Shown in pieces: positions 7,421 to 15,526 of a stretch of 64,000 nt of DNA. The notes below the pieces were generated by a model that was not told the origin of the DNA, did not search any database, and saw nothing but the letters and a program-made list of their open reading frames with translations. Positions within the stretch are counted from its first letter, which is position 1. Each line of letters begins with the position of its first letter. A program made the translations under genes and the position numbers. Source of the DNA: a virus; the IMG/VR virus record IMGVR_UViG_3300037141_000314, positions 1 to 64,000 of that record; one strand, 5' to 3'.

Positions 7421-7623
7421 GGTTGCGCCTCTCCCGCGTTTCGCTTCTCTTCCGCTTCATAGCGCCTCGCGCCGCAAGCATCATCGTCGCGACAAACGAG
7501 CACCTTCGCGATTTGCGTCTTACGCTTCCCTGGGAAGCCGGCCCATTCGGCGGTGACGCGCCGCTCGACCATCACGCCGTCCGCGAACCCGCGCAGCTCG
7601 CAACCGCAAAGCGCGCACCTCAC
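7417..7623 (-). CDS. Small Cys-rich protein (GTG start)
   Basis: 68 residues from a GTG at 7623 that overlaps the upstream stop as GTGA. Sequence begins with RCALCGCELRGF and has a second pair around VLVCRDDDACGARR, a likely zinc-binding fold. Its own stop overlaps the next ATG by 4 nt. Confidence 0.7.
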   Translation of the reverse strand: MRCALCGCELRGFADGVMVERRVTAEWAGFPGKRKTQIAKVLVCRDDDACGARRYEAEEKRNAGEAQP

Positions 7624-7817
7624 GAGAGCGCCCACATAACACCCACCACGAGCAGCGCAACCAAAACGCCGCCCGCGGCCGCGATGAGAAGCCACGCGAG
7701 CGCCTGGCGGACGTGGCGCGCGACGTCGCGCTGGCGCGTCTCGATCATCTTGCGCACGTCCCGCCGAATGTAGTTATCGGCAGCGCTTTCACGCGGTCGG
7801 CGTTGCATCGCTGGCAA
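7620..7817 (-). CDS. Small single-span membrane protein
   Basis: 65 residues: a charged N-terminal part (RRDVRKMIETRQRDVARHVR) followed by a strong transmembrane segment AWLLIAAAGGVLVALLVVGV near the C-terminus. Coupled by GTGA to the next gene. Function unknown. Confidence 0.7.
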   Translation of the reverse strand: MPAMQRRPRESAADNYIRRDVRKMIETRQRDVARHVRQALAWLLIAAAGGVLVALLVVGVMWALS

Positions 7818-7841
7818 TGAACGCAGGTCACGGTTTTCACA

Positions 7842-8018
7842 TTACCTCTTGACGTTCAGCCGAGGCAACAGGAAAATGCCCGACTCTTTAAGCGGCGCGA
7901 CGCATCCGGTGAACGGCGTCGGCGGAACCGAGATTACCGGAGGCGGGCAGAAGACCGGAGGAAACAGCGGCGGCGGCGGAAAGATTGTGAATAACACGAA
8001 GACGAGCGATTCGAACAT
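7842..8018 (-). CDS. Pro-rich hydrophobic small protein
   Basis: 58 residues, MFESLVFVLFTIFPPPPLFP followed by a Pro/Val-rich stretch and KESGIFLLPRLNVKR. A good ribosome site (AAAGGA, 7 bases before the ATG at 8018) supports it. The hydrophobic N-terminus could be a membrane anchor or signal. No family recognised. Confidence 0.55.
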   Translation of the reverse strand: MFESLVFVLFTIFPPPPLFPPVFCPPPVISVPPTPFTGCVAPLKESGIFLLPRLNVKR

Positions 8019-8080
8019 GATTGATCCTTTGGGTGCGTGCGTTTGAGCGTAAAGCCGGTATATCCCGCCGGCGCGGTGAA

Positions 8081-8106
8081 TTCGTGCTTTCGTGCTTTCG
8101 TGCTTT
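8081..8106. repeat. 8-bp tandem repeat TTCGTGCT x3
   Basis: Three exact units of TTCGTGCT (followed by TTA, the stop of the adjacent minus-strand gene). A related degenerate stretch lies at 29901-29934. It covers the end of the gene at 8105 and the spacer before the gene at 8018. Confidence 0.6.
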
Positions 8107-8278
8107 ACGGCTTCGGTACTGGTTTCGAGATCTCGATCACATCGGCCGGGCCGGCCGTGATCTCGCGCGATTCGATGGTATGTGTCATCTCGTAGCGCTT
8201 CCTGCCTATCGAGAAGATCACCTTCGTGACGCGGATCTCGTCGGCCGGATCCGGGCGCGGGGTTAGGATGCGGCTCAT
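8105..8278 (-). CDS. Small hypothetical protein
   Basis: 57 residues: MSRILTPRPDPADEIRVTKV, then FSIGRKRYEMTHTIESREI. The ATG overlaps the upstream stop by 4 nt. Beta-strand-rich, unknown function. Confidence 0.65.
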   Translation of the reverse strand: MSRILTPRPDPADEIRVTKVIFSIGRKRYEMTHTIESREITAGPADVIEISKPVPKP

Positions 8279-8460
8279 TGAGTCAGCTCCTCTTCTTCCA
8301 GCTGCTCCAGTAAGTCATCCACAGCCGCTTCACGCGTCGCGCCGCGGCCGATCGGCCCGCGCTCTTCGGTGCCGTCGATCCAGGCCGCCCAGTCGAACGA
8401 GCGGACCGGGATCGGCGGAAACGCGAATTCAACGCAGATGCACAGGAATTCAGGTGGCAT
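8275..8460 (-). CDS. Small acidic hypothetical protein
   Basis: 61 residues: MPPEFLCICVEFAFPPIPVR, then SFDWAAWIDG and an acidic C-terminus DLLEQLEEEELTQ. The ATG shares its A with the upstream stop (TGATG); the stop overlaps the next start by 4 nt. Unknown function. Confidence 0.65.
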   Translation of the reverse strand: MPPEFLCICVEFAFPPIPVRSFDWAAWIDGTEERGPIGRGATREAAVDDLLEQLEEEELTQ

Positions 8461-8630
8461 CAGAACCCCCTCGCGATGCCGTAAACAAGCGCAGCACAGC
8501 CGAAGACCATCACCAGATAAAGAACCACGCTGTATTTCGCGTGCCCGGGCTGCGCGGCTTCGAGGTCCGGATGCAGCCCCATCGCATCCCGCCACGTGGC
8601 CGGCACTTCCGGCTCGCGTTGCGTTTTCAT
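8460..8630 (-). CDS. Small single-span membrane protein
   Basis: 56 residues; the C-terminal half is a transmembrane segment (YSVVLYLVMVFGCAALVYGI). Start and stop both overlap neighbouring genes (ATGA, TGATG), placing it firmly in the operon. Confidence 0.65.
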   Translation of the reverse strand: MKTQREPEVPATWRDAMGLHPDLEAAQPGHAKYSVVLYLVMVFGCAALVYGIARGF

Positions 8631-8845
8631 GAGCGCCTCCCGTCAGCGTCTTCCGCAGGCAGTTCGCGTTTTGCGAACTTCGGCGGCGTCGGGATGCCGA
8701 GGCGCGTTTCGATCGTGGCGAGACGCGATTCGTGGGCGCGCCCCAGATACTTGACCTTTGTGCCAATGTCTACGATCTGGCTCGCGACGTCGGCGACCCG
8801 GTCGAGTGTGACCTTATCGATGAGGCGCTGCAGTTTGCCTGTCAT
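8627..8845 (-). CDS. Small helical protein
   Basis: 72 residues, MTGKLQRLIDKVTLDRVADV then ASQIVDIGTKVKYLGR and ESRLATIETRLGIPTPP: probable coiled coil. Bounded by 4-nt overlaps on both sides, directly downstream of the Gp157-like gene. Confidence 0.65.
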   Translation of the reverse strand: MTGKLQRLIDKVTLDRVADVASQIVDIGTKVKYLGRAHESRLATIETRLGIPTPPKFAKRELPAEDADGRRS

Positions 8846-9591
8846 GACCTCACCAGACGAATTGACCGCCCAACCGCAAAACCGGGAATTTGCCGGCCTG
8901 CAGCGATCGCGGTTTTGATTGCGGTCTTGTCTTCGGACCAAGGCGCCGGCTTCGGCTCGCGCACGAACTCGCGGGCCAGCGGACCGGCCACCGAGGTATC
9001 GGGCACCACGCTCGGCGGATTGGGGCGCCGCGCGAGCGTGCTGGTCTCGCCATCGATTTTGTCGAGGTTTGATGCCTCGAGGACCGCGAGAACATAATCC
9101 TCGAGGCGCTCCAGCTGGCGTTCGTCCCGCTGGACCCGTTTGGCCAGCCGATCGCGCTCCGCCTTGTCGGCCGCCAGGCGGTGCTCGAGGCCGGCTATCG
9201 CCGCGGCGGTGGCGTCGACCTTCTTGCGCGTGCCGGCAAGAGCCGAGATCAGCATCGCGCTCAACTCGTCCTTTGCCTCAGGCGTAAGGTCTTCTTCGTC
9301 GAGGTCGCCGATGGTCCGGATAATCGCGTCCGTGCCTTCGATGTGCTCGCGCAGCGTGATCCGCTTCGGCACCACTGTCAGGCCGGAGGCCTCCGGTGTG
9401 GAGGCCTCCGGATTCGGATCGCCAGGCTGCCAGTCAATCGGCGGTGCGATCGCGATGCCGTTGGTTGGCGCATCCTCGGGCCATCCGAAGTTCGCGTCGT
9501 AAGCCGGAGCGAATGAATCGAGTTCCGGCGCCGCGGCGATGATCGAAGCCGCGGTTTGCGCGGCGGGTTTGCGGGAGGCGGCGCTTTTCAT
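8842..9591 (-). CDS. Siphovirus Gp157-like protein
   Basis: 249 residues from the ATG at 9591 (4-nt overlap with the upstream stop). Residues about 75-245 match the Gp157 layout: TLREHIEGTDAIIRTIGDLD, a long central coiled coil (GLEHRLAADKAERDRLAKRV), then NLDKIDGETSTLARRPNPPS and a C-terminal EDKTAIKTAIAAGRQIPGFA. The family occurs in early operons of siphoviruses beside recombination genes; some members were reported to affect phage resistance. The N-terminal 70 residues are disordered. Two copies of the palindrome GGAGGCCTCC lie in the gene. Confidence 0.85.
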   Translation of the reverse strand: MKSAASRKPAAQTAASIIAAAPELDSFAPAYDANFGWPEDAPTNGIAIAPPIDWQPGDPNPEASTPEASGLTVVPKRITLREHIEGTDAIIRTIGDLDEEDLTPEAKDELSAMLISALAGTRKKVDATAAAIAGLEHRLAADKAERDRLAKRVQRDERQLERLEDYVLAVLEASNLDKIDGETSTLARRPNPPSVVPDTSVAGPLAREFVREPKPAPWSEDKTAIKTAIAAGRQIPGFAVGRSIRLVRS

Positions 9592-10181
9592 CGCGCACCG
9601 CCTTTGCCGCACTGGATCCAGCAGGAGATGGCCGTCGCGCGGACGTCCTCGCTGGAGAAGGTGATGCCAAGGCCTTTGCGATTGGCGTAGCTCTGTGCCT
9701 CTTGGATAGCGTCGATCGCCTGCATAAAGCAGCCCATCAGCTGGCTGGTAGCTGCGGGCGTTGGCCCAACGGGAGGCGCTGGCGGCGGAGGAAACGCTAT
9801 TGGCGGAGGCGGCGGAGGCGGCGGCGTGGGCGGGACCGGGGTATGATAGCCGTTGCGTGACGTCGCGCTTTGAGCGGCCGATGTTGTAGTTTGCGCAATG
9901 GCGGGCGGCGCTGCTGGTACGGCGCTGCCTGCCCCAAATGTCCGGACGCGGATGTCGTTCGCGCTGGCCTTGACGATCTCAAATTCCTGCATCGCCTGAA
10001 TGCCAGCCTCGCGGATCCGATCTGCCGCCGATAGCGGCAGGAAGGTGCGCCTGCCGTCGCAAAGCGTGAACATCACCTGATTCGGTGCGTTCGGTATCGT
10101 CGATTCGACGATCTTGCCGGTGGCGTATGTCAGAGAGATGACCTCGGGCACGCCAACCTTGAGTTTCAAAAGTTCGGCCAT
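9588..10181 (-). CDS. Hypothetical early protein with Pro-rich linker
   Basis: 197 residues: an N-terminal beta-rich domain (LLKLKVGVPEVISLTYATGK ... FTLCDGRRTFLPLSAADRI), an Ala/Ser/Thr linker, a poly-Pro segment and a C-terminal helical domain (QLMGCFMQAIDAIQEAQSYA) that ends SSEDVRATAISCWIQ. The N-terminal fold and flexible middle recall single-stranded-DNA-binding proteins, which often neighbour Gp157, but I cannot claim that. Coupled to Gp157 by a 4-nt overlap. Confidence 0.7.
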   Translation of the reverse strand: MAELLKLKVGVPEVISLTYATGKIVESTIPNAPNQVMFTLCDGRRTFLPLSAADRIREAGIQAMQEFEIVKASANDIRVRTFGAGSAVPAAPPAIAQTTTSAAQSATSRNGYHTPVPPTPPPPPPPPIAFPPPPAPPVGPTPAATSQLMGCFMQAIDAIQEAQSYANRKGLGITFSSEDVRATAISCWIQCGKGGAR

Positions 10182-10445
10182 TTATCGCGTCCTCCGTTCC
10201 ATTTCGATAAACGACTCTCCCCGCATCGCGCTGGAGGCCTCCGCGAAGATCTCGCTGATCGCGCAGTTCATGCGGCCGATCATGCGCTGTTCGGCTTCCG
10301 TGGCCGCCGCGAGTTCCGCCTCGATCGCGTCTTCGCTTTTGCTTTTCAGCGGCGCGTAAAGGCCGGGCACGGCCGCCTCCTGCGCGATTTGGCGCTGGCG
10401 CTGGCGGTTTCTGAATTGCGCCCATTCATTTGGTGTGATTCGCAT
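10182..10445 (-). CDS. Hypothetical protein, first gene of the Gp157 operon
   Basis: 87 residues from MRITPNEWAQFRNRQRQRQI; a strong ribosome site (GAAAGGA before the ATG at 10445) fixes the start. Mostly helical with acidic middle (SEDAIEAELAAATEAEQRM). It is the promoter-proximal gene behind the operator-controlled promoter at 10521-10549. Confidence 0.7.
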   Translation of the reverse strand: MRITPNEWAQFRNRQRQRQIAQEAAVPGLYAPLKSKSEDAIEAELAAATEAEQRMIGRMNCAISEIFAEASSAMRGESFIEMERRTR

Positions 10446-10494
10446 CGTTTTTTCCTTTCGCGGGGTTTCCGCGTTTCCGACTTGCATACGTTTC

Positions 10495-10508
10495 TACCTA
10501 CGTGGGTA
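10495..10508. promoter_or_regulatory. Operator O1, TACCTACGTGGGTA
   Basis: First of four 14-bp copies of a palindrome (consensus TACCyACGTGGGTA). It lies about 6-19 bases downstream of the expected start of leftward transcription. Confidence 0.75.
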
Positions 10509-10520
10509 TAGCGTGACTGA

Positions 10521-10549
10521 AGTATTTCATACCTACGTGGGTATGTCAA
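10521..10549 (-). promoter_or_regulatory. Leftward early promoter TTGACA-17-AATACT
   Basis: On the minus strand TTGACA (10549-10544), a 17-nt spacer and AATACT (10526-10521) form a near-ideal housekeeping promoter for the operon starting at 10445. Operator O2 fills almost the whole spacer, so the binding protein must block RNA polymerase. Confidence 0.8.
10530..10543. promoter_or_regulatory. Operator O2, TACCTACGTGGGTA
   Basis: Identical to O1; centre 35 bp from O1; located between the -35 and -10 boxes of the leftward promoter. Confidence 0.8.
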
Positions 10550-10590
10550 CGCTTGTTTTTGCTTCGGCCGAATTATTATTTACCGCGCCG

Positions 10591-10604
10591 TTCCCACGTG
10601 GGTT
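10591..10604. promoter_or_regulatory. Operator O3, TTCCCACGTGGGTT
   Basis: Third palindrome, centre 61 bp from O2, abutting a TATAGT (10604-10609) that could be the -10 box of a rightward promoter for the gene at 10650. Confidence 0.7.
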
Positions 10605-10624
10605 ATAGTGGTGAGGAACGGGCG

Positions 10625-10638
10625 TACCCACGTGGCTA
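10625..10638. promoter_or_regulatory. Operator O4, TACCCACGTGGCTA
   Basis: Fourth palindrome, centre 34 bp from O3, ending 11 bases before the ATG at 10650, so binding would also affect the rightward gene. Confidence 0.7.
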
Positions 10639-10649
10639 AAATACTTGAT

Positions 10650-10811
10650 ATGGCAAAGAAGGAAAAGAAGGAATCGATAGGGGCGCAACTAGTGGCCCTC
10701 CGCTACGCGAAGATGACGCCGGAGGAAAGAAGTGAGGCCGCGCGCAACGCGGTAACGAAGCGCTGGGCAGCAGTGAAGAAGAAGGCGGGGAAGGGCGGGG
10801 GGAAGAAGTGA
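10650..10811 (+). CDS. Small basic TPEERSE-type protein
   Basis: 53 residues: MAKKEKKESIGAQLVALRYA, then KMTPEERSEAARNAVTKRWA and a Lys/Gly tail. TPEERxxxAxxAxxxRW is shared with widespread short bacterial proteins of unknown function and resembles NUMOD3-like motifs. I prefer the ATG at 10650 over 10608 because operator O4 lies between them. Transcribed away from the Gp157 operon behind the same operators; whether it is their ligand is unknown. Confidence 0.6.
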   Translation: MAKKEKKESIGAQLVALRYAKMTPEERSEAARNAVTKRWAAVKKKAGKGGGKK

Positions 10812-10896
10812 CGGTACCGGTACTTTTCGCGTTGCTATCCAGCGGGTGTGGTGTCAATTCTTGGGAGCGCGCAAAGACGCGCGGAGGAAAAAAACG

Positions 10897-11250
10897 ATGA
10901 AACGAATAATTGCACTTGCTCTTTGCCTTCTGATGCCGATTGCTGTTTTCGCCGCCGACGCTCCCGCACGCGAACAGCCTGCAGCGCAGACAAAAACGCA
11001 TCATAAAGTGCTGGCAGCAGTGATGATTGTTAGTGGGGTCGCATTGGCCGGTTTCAGTGCTGTTGCTTTTTCGCGAGGCTGTCCGGCGCAAGAGCGCGCG
11101 CAACAGATCGGTCAGGAAATCGGTCAGATTGTGACTTCTAGTGGCTGTGGCTCGTCGTGGCTGGAACACAACAAGAATGTCATCGGCGGAACGACGGCGG
11201 GAGCCGGAGCGGCCCTGGTCGTGTCCGGCGTCGTGCTGTTGCGGAAGTGA
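10897..11250 (+). CDS. Exported or membrane protein with signal peptide
   Basis: 117 residues; a strong ribosome site (GGAGGAAAA) precedes the ATG at 10897. MKRIIALALCLLMPIAVFAA is a Sec signal peptide; later hydrophobic stretches AAVMIVSGVALAGFSAVAF and AGAGAALVVSGVVLL could span the membrane. Two Cys residues lie between them. Possible superinfection or envelope role; no family recognised. Confidence 0.7.
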   Translation: MKRIIALALCLLMPIAVFAADAPAREQPAAQTKTHHKVLAAVMIVSGVALAGFSAVAFSRGCPAQERAQQIGQEIGQIVTSSGCGSSWLEHNKNVIGGTTAGAGAALVVSGVVLLRK

Positions 11251-11254
11251 TCGA

Positions 11255-11473
11255 ATGACCGATTCCAGTCTTGTAAACGACATGTTTTCGCTCATTGGCT
11301 TTGTCGTGAGCATCATCTTTTTTATCTGGTTCGGGTCGACCTTGAGTTCCATCAACCGCCATCTTGCCAACATTGCTGACCACTCAGAGCGGCAAACGAA
11401 AATGCTGGCAAGTGTCGCAAACGCCGCGCCCGGCCCGCGTGTGACCGTAGTAGCAGATGATCCATTGGATTGA
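11255..11473 (+). CDS. Small membrane protein
   Basis: 72 residues. MFSLIGFVVSIIFFIWFGST forms one transmembrane helix near the N-terminus, followed by an amphipathic helix (INRHLANIADHSERQTKM). Starts four bases after the previous stop, so likely co-expressed. Confidence 0.65.
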   Translation: MTDSSLVNDMFSLIGFVVSIIFFIWFGSTLSSINRHLANIADHSERQTKMLASVANAAPGPRVTVVADDPLD

Positions 11474-11516
11474 AGAAGTCAGGCGACGAACCGAATCGCG
11501 GCGTGAACGGAGGCAC

Positions 11517-11939
11517 ATGAGCGACGAAGCGCGAGTCAACGATCAGCGGAAGCTGAACGCGATATTCCCCGAGATCGCGGAGAAGCTGCTCGCGCACGTC
11601 GAAAGCGATGCGGACCGCCTGCGATCGGCCCTCGGCCTGCGGCACGACGAAATGAGCGCGTCGCGGCAATGGACGAATCTCGTCGTCATGATGCATGGCC
11701 AGAAGAGCGTCCAGATGACCGTCAGCGTCGAAGCGCCGGTGCTGAAGTACTCCTATGTCTTTACGCCGGGCCTGACGGCGACGCCGCGAAAGTGGAGCGG
11801 CTTTATTGATCTGAAGATGAGCGAACAGGGAAACCCTTATCTCGCGACCGAGCGGGAACGGTTCGACGGAATATGGCAGGCGGCAAAGTTCCTGCTCGCG
11901 CCGTTCGCGGATCCGGATTTTGCGCCGCCGGGCGTTTAA
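11517..11939 (+). CDS. Hypothetical protein
   Basis: 140 residues from an ATG with a good ribosome site (CGGAGG). N-terminal helices (NAIFPEIAEKLLAHVESDAD) and a beta-rich C-terminal half (YSYVFTPGLTATPRKWSGFI). Unknown function; member of the short rightward operon 10.9-12.4 kb. Confidence 0.65.
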   Translation: MSDEARVNDQRKLNAIFPEIAEKLLAHVESDADRLRSALGLRHDEMSASRQWTNLVVMMHGQKSVQMTVSVEAPVLKYSYVFTPGLTATPRKWSGFIDLKMSEQGNPYLATERERFDGIWQAAKFLLAPFADPDFAPPGV

Positions 11940-11978
11940 CCTTCCCTTTCCGCCCGCGAAACGCTAAAATGCCAGGGT

Positions 11979-12164
11979 ATGACCGACTGTGTAACGCGAC
12001 CGAAGCCCGAGACGATCCAGCGCACGCCGAACGCGGAATGCTCCGCGTGCAGAGCGATGCGGCAGCACACCGCCGCCGAGTTCGAGAAGTACCATCCGGA
12101 CGCGGGCCACGGCTTCGTGCCGGATCGCGGATGGACGAAGACAGGAATGGAGGGGAATCGCTAA
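11979..12164 (+). CDS. Small hypothetical protein
   Basis: 61 residues with a CSACRAMRQHTAAEFEKYHP segment (CxxC). Its TAA overlaps the next ATG by one base (TAATG), supporting both genes. Confidence 0.6.
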   Translation: MTDCVTRPKPETIQRTPNAECSACRAMRQHTAAEFEKYHPDAGHGFVPDRGWTKTGMEGNR

Positions 12165-12445
12165 TGTGTAGCTCATGCGGTATAAATCCCGTGGTCAGCG
12201 ATTCCGGGCTGTGTATGCATTGCGTCCGTGGCGTTATCGCCAACGCCGCTCCCGCGATCGCGTTACAGGACCGCGCTCTGCTATTCCACTCGTGGGCATC
12301 CTGCCCTGGCCTCATCGTCTCGACCTTCGTCGGCCCGGAGTCGATTTCGCTTACGTGCGCTGAGTGCGGCCGAGAAGTCGGACGCCTCGAGCCCGGGCTC
12401 CTCGACGAGTTTCTCGCGCTTTTGATTCTCGCCGCGGTCTCGTAA
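12164..12445 (+). CDS. Zinc-ribbon-like protein
   Basis: 93 residues with CSSCGINPVVSDSGLCMHC near the start and a third pair in SLTCAECGREVGRLEPG, a double zinc-knuckle layout. Unknown function, last gene of the rightward run and convergent with the tail module. Confidence 0.65.
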   Translation: MCSSCGINPVVSDSGLCMHCVRGVIANAAPAIALQDRALLFHSWASCPGLIVSTFVGPESISLTCAECGREVGRLEPGLLDEFLALLILAAVS

Positions 12446-12453
12446 ACGCAAAA

Positions 12454-12476
12454 CGCCCGCCGGGTTAGGGCGGGCG
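12454..12476. terminator. Terminator of the late leftward transcript
   Basis: CGCCCGCC and GGCGGGCG form a perfect 8-bp stem with a 7-nt loop. On the minus strand it is followed by TTTTGCGTTT, so it suits transcripts leaving the tailspike gene; it could also weakly stop the rightward operon. Confidence 0.75.
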
Positions 12477-12614
12477 CGGGGGGTGGCGGTATCGAACCAC
12501 CTTGAATTAACTGACTAAATCGACTGAATCACTCCAGTACCTGGCTTGCGGCGGGTGCTGGCTCCATTTGCTATTGTAACTCGCCCGGCGAGCGTCGAAG
12601 CGCACAGGGATTCC

Positions 12615-15512
12615 TTAATTCTGGGTGTGCGCATGGCCGGGATCGGTCACGGTACAGGTTATGGATGTGATGATGGTAGCTGTACAGGTCACCGTTATGC
12701 CGGTCGTCGCGCTGTTGGTCGCCAGTGATTCCGTGGCGGGCGTATATCCCAATGCCGTTCGCACGGCCGCTCCGGTGAGCGCTACAGCGGGCGCGGTATT
12801 GGTGATGACGCCGGTAGTCAGGTTGATGGATATTCCCGTACCTGACGTGTAGAAATTGCAGTTAGCCCCCGACGCTGTGACTGTGCCGCCACTGTCCGCG
12901 TAAAGGCAACGGTTTCCCGTTCCTGCAAGATTTGGAGTCTTCAGATACCCACTGAAAATTGTGTTTCCGCTGGTGTCTGTGTTCGTCTGGCAAGATCCGC
13001 CCGTCCAGATGCAAAACGGATGACCTGATTGAGTCCCGACATAGCCGCCAGTACCAGTGGTTACTCCCGTGACAGTCGTTACGGTTCCATCTGAGCAGAA
13101 CGATGAAGGGCTTGACGAAGAAGCCGCCGCGCCGCAATAAGTGGCCCCAGTATGCACAACGCCAATATCATCAGTGCCGCTGATTTGGTAAAAGTTTCCT
13201 ACCGACAGTCCCCCTGTAACGGCGGCAGCATTGTTTGCGTAAGAGGGCAATGCTGAAGATCCAAGACAGGGCGCTCCGGTGCCAGCCAGATCACCCACAT
13301 TATTTGCTGTAATACATTGATTTCCGCTGCCGCCAAAAAACGGGAACTTTGGTTGCCCAGAACCAAACATATGAAACCAGCTCACGCTCGTCGGGCCGTA
13401 GATCCAGTCGAAGTCAATCGAGATGATGCGCTGATTCGCATAAGTCAGGCCAGCCGGATTTGCGGCCTTGATAAATGCGCCCGTTGCGTCTGCGCCCCAG
13501 TTAAATTGGCTCGTAGTCGGCGCGGTCGGATAAGCCACCGTGTAACTGCCATCTGATACCCCTGGCAGGTTGTCGATAGGCACCCATCCCGCTGCCGCCC
13601 CGACGCCTGCCGCTGTGGCAATCCATCCCGTTGAGGTGGCACCTGTTGCGCCGGGGAGTGCGTCTCCTATACGAGCGCCGATGACCCATGTCCCGATTGT
13701 CGGAGGTGCCGGTGCGGGGAGCCACTTTGTACCGGCCGACTGGCATTCGTTCCGATCATGACGGATCTCGCTCGCATCGCCACCGATGAGCGTTGCGTCC
13801 TCGTAACAGGCAAACATGATATTCCCACTGTCATCGCTCATCACGTTATCAAATACGTCGATATCCTGCGATGCCTGAGTGCCCGAACCATCAATCAGCA
13901 GACCCACGTAGGAGACGGTTGCGGCTGTGCCGATATTATGTCCTCGATTATGGGTAGCTGATCCGTGCTTGTCGTTGTCAAGGTGGAAGCCGCCGTTGAA
14001 TGTGGTATCGCAGGTGTTTCCCGACAGTTCAAAGTTGTCCACACTCGTGATGTTCGGGCAGTTGTCCGCGTTGAGTACGGTTGTATTTTTGATAGAGTCG
14101 TAAGTTCCTTTCACCGGGGATGGACCGTTCGACTCAGCCGAAATGAGGATTGAGAAACCAGACACGGTGTCCAGTTTCACGTCATGGACAGAGACATGGG
14201 TGATCGGAAGTTCGATAGTTGGGCCTCCCCCGAGAGTCAGATTTGAGCCGATGAAGGTAATCGACCCCTGCACTCCGGACACGTTACTGATCTGGTTGTC
14301 TCCCACATCGACATGTGAAGCGCCCTCCATGTAGAGATTGTTCTGAACGCCGGGAAGGCCGCACGCGGTCGTACAGCCATAATCCGCTACGCCGTCGAAA
14401 GTATTACCGCTTATCTCGGCGAACGCCTGCCCGGTCTGAACAAAACTAAGATTTGAGTTAGTGAATGCGTTGCCTGTAACCGACACCCCGTCGCAAAAGA
14501 AGTTGACACCAAGTCCGATAGGTGAATGTGCGAACTGGTTTCCGTGAAAGTCAAAACCATGCTGGTATTGCGGTGATGCGGTGCCGCCGAGAGCACAAGC
14601 TACCGAAACATCAAACCACCAGTTATGGTCAAACGAGCTATTAGCCACGGATACATTTGAACTGTTGTTTACCTGAAGTCCGACAATCTGAGCGTGAGAT
14701 ATCGATATCCCGTCCGCGACGATCTTAGTGGCATTCGTGATCGAGATCGCGTCACCTGGCGAAGTAAACCGGCTACCGTTCGTGTTCATATCCACGGAAA
14801 AATCATGAAGCTCAACAATCCCGGTTGTGGTGATGTCGATCATGTCAGACGTGGGCTGCGGGCATGAGGAATGGGGCATGATCTTAGTGCCGCCAGTTCC
14901 GTCGCCATAGATCCGTATATTCGCCGTTCCGGAGTAGCTGACGTTGCAAATCAGGTAAGGGTATGGTGAAGCGGGCAGGTATATGCCTTTCCCTGTCACC
15001 TCCGCGCTCTTGATCGCCGCCGCCATGAAGGCGCTGGCGTTGGTTGCTGATCCGATGGTGCCGAAGTCGCGGAGACTCACCACATCGCGCATTTTGTCTT
15101 GTGCGTTCCGCGTGATTAGCGACCCGACTCCTGCCTGTATGAATGATGACCCTGATAATGATCCGTTCGCCGTCGCGTTAACCGTGCACGACGCATGCAG
15201 CGTGTGGCCTGTTGTAGCCGCAAACTTTACGGAGAGGCCGTCAACGAAGGACTGCGCCGCGCCCGTCATTGCAATTGGCGAAGAGAATGCGCCGTCGTTC
15301 TTGGACCACTCCCAATAGTCGAGCGCCCCCACGGTGGGGAATGTGAACCCGTACTTCGCATTGACCGCAGCAGGTGCGTACGATCCCGAGATGGTCGCAT
15401 CGCTGAGGCCCGCGGACATCACGCACGGCACCGGCAAAGACTGCCCGTTAAAGGTCATCGTTTGCGCGAACGCGGTGAGCGCGCAGAAGAAAAGGGCTAT
15501 TAAGGTTTTCAT
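12615..15512 (-). CDS. Tailspike with right-handed beta-helix (pectate-lyase-like) and signal peptide
   Basis: 965 residues. MKTLIALFFCALTAFAQT is a Sec-type signal. Residues about 135-160 carry the tailspike hallmark VVSLRDFGTIGSATNASAFM (RDFGA...D.T.AF), followed by a long Asn/Val/Ser-rich stack with ISHAQIVGLQVNNSSNVSVA typical of a parallel beta-helix. The Gly/Thr-rich C-terminus (VRTALGYTPATESLATN, ending DPGHAHTQN) looks like a fibre tip or trimerisation segment. Probable role: host surface binding or polysaccharide cleavage. Last gene of the late transcript. The signal peptide is unusual for a virion tailspike. Confidence 0.8.
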   Translation of the reverse strand: MKTLIALFFCALTAFAQTMTFNGQSLPVPCVMSAGLSDATISGSYAPAAVNAKYGFTFPTVGALDYWEWSKNDGAFSSPIAMTGAAQSFVDGLSVKFAATTGHTLHASCTVNATANGSLSGSSFIQAGVGSLITRNAQDKMRDVVSLRDFGTIGSATNASAFMAAAIKSAEVTGKGIYLPASPYPYLICNVSYSGTANIRIYGDGTGGTKIMPHSSCPQPTSDMIDITTTGIVELHDFSVDMNTNGSRFTSPGDAISITNATKIVADGISISHAQIVGLQVNNSSNVSVANSSFDHNWWFDVSVACALGGTASPQYQHGFDFHGNQFAHSPIGLGVNFFCDGVSVTGNAFTNSNLSFVQTGQAFAEISGNTFDGVADYGCTTACGLPGVQNNLYMEGASHVDVGDNQISNVSGVQGSITFIGSNLTLGGGPTIELPITHVSVHDVKLDTVSGFSILISAESNGPSPVKGTYDSIKNTTVLNADNCPNITSVDNFELSGNTCDTTFNGGFHLDNDKHGSATHNRGHNIGTAATVSYVGLLIDGSGTQASQDIDVFDNVMSDDSGNIMFACYEDATLIGGDASEIRHDRNECQSAGTKWLPAPAPPTIGTWVIGARIGDALPGATGATSTGWIATAAGVGAAAGWVPIDNLPGVSDGSYTVAYPTAPTTSQFNWGADATGAFIKAANPAGLTYANQRIISIDFDWIYGPTSVSWFHMFGSGQPKFPFFGGSGNQCITANNVGDLAGTGAPCLGSSALPSYANNAAAVTGGLSVGNFYQISGTDDIGVVHTGATYCGAAASSSSPSSFCSDGTVTTVTGVTTGTGGYVGTQSGHPFCIWTGGSCQTNTDTSGNTIFSGYLKTPNLAGTGNRCLYADSGGTVTASGANCNFYTSGTGISINLTTGVITNTAPAVALTGAAVRTALGYTPATESLATNSATTGITVTCTATIITSITCTVTDPGHAHTQN

Positions 15513-15526
15513 TTAAATTAGCTGGT

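Noticed and set aside
7775-7782. GCCGATAA on the minus strand within the small membrane gene 7620-7817
   Set aside because: Lacks the upstream GTTTGCACG element and lies inside a coding sequence.
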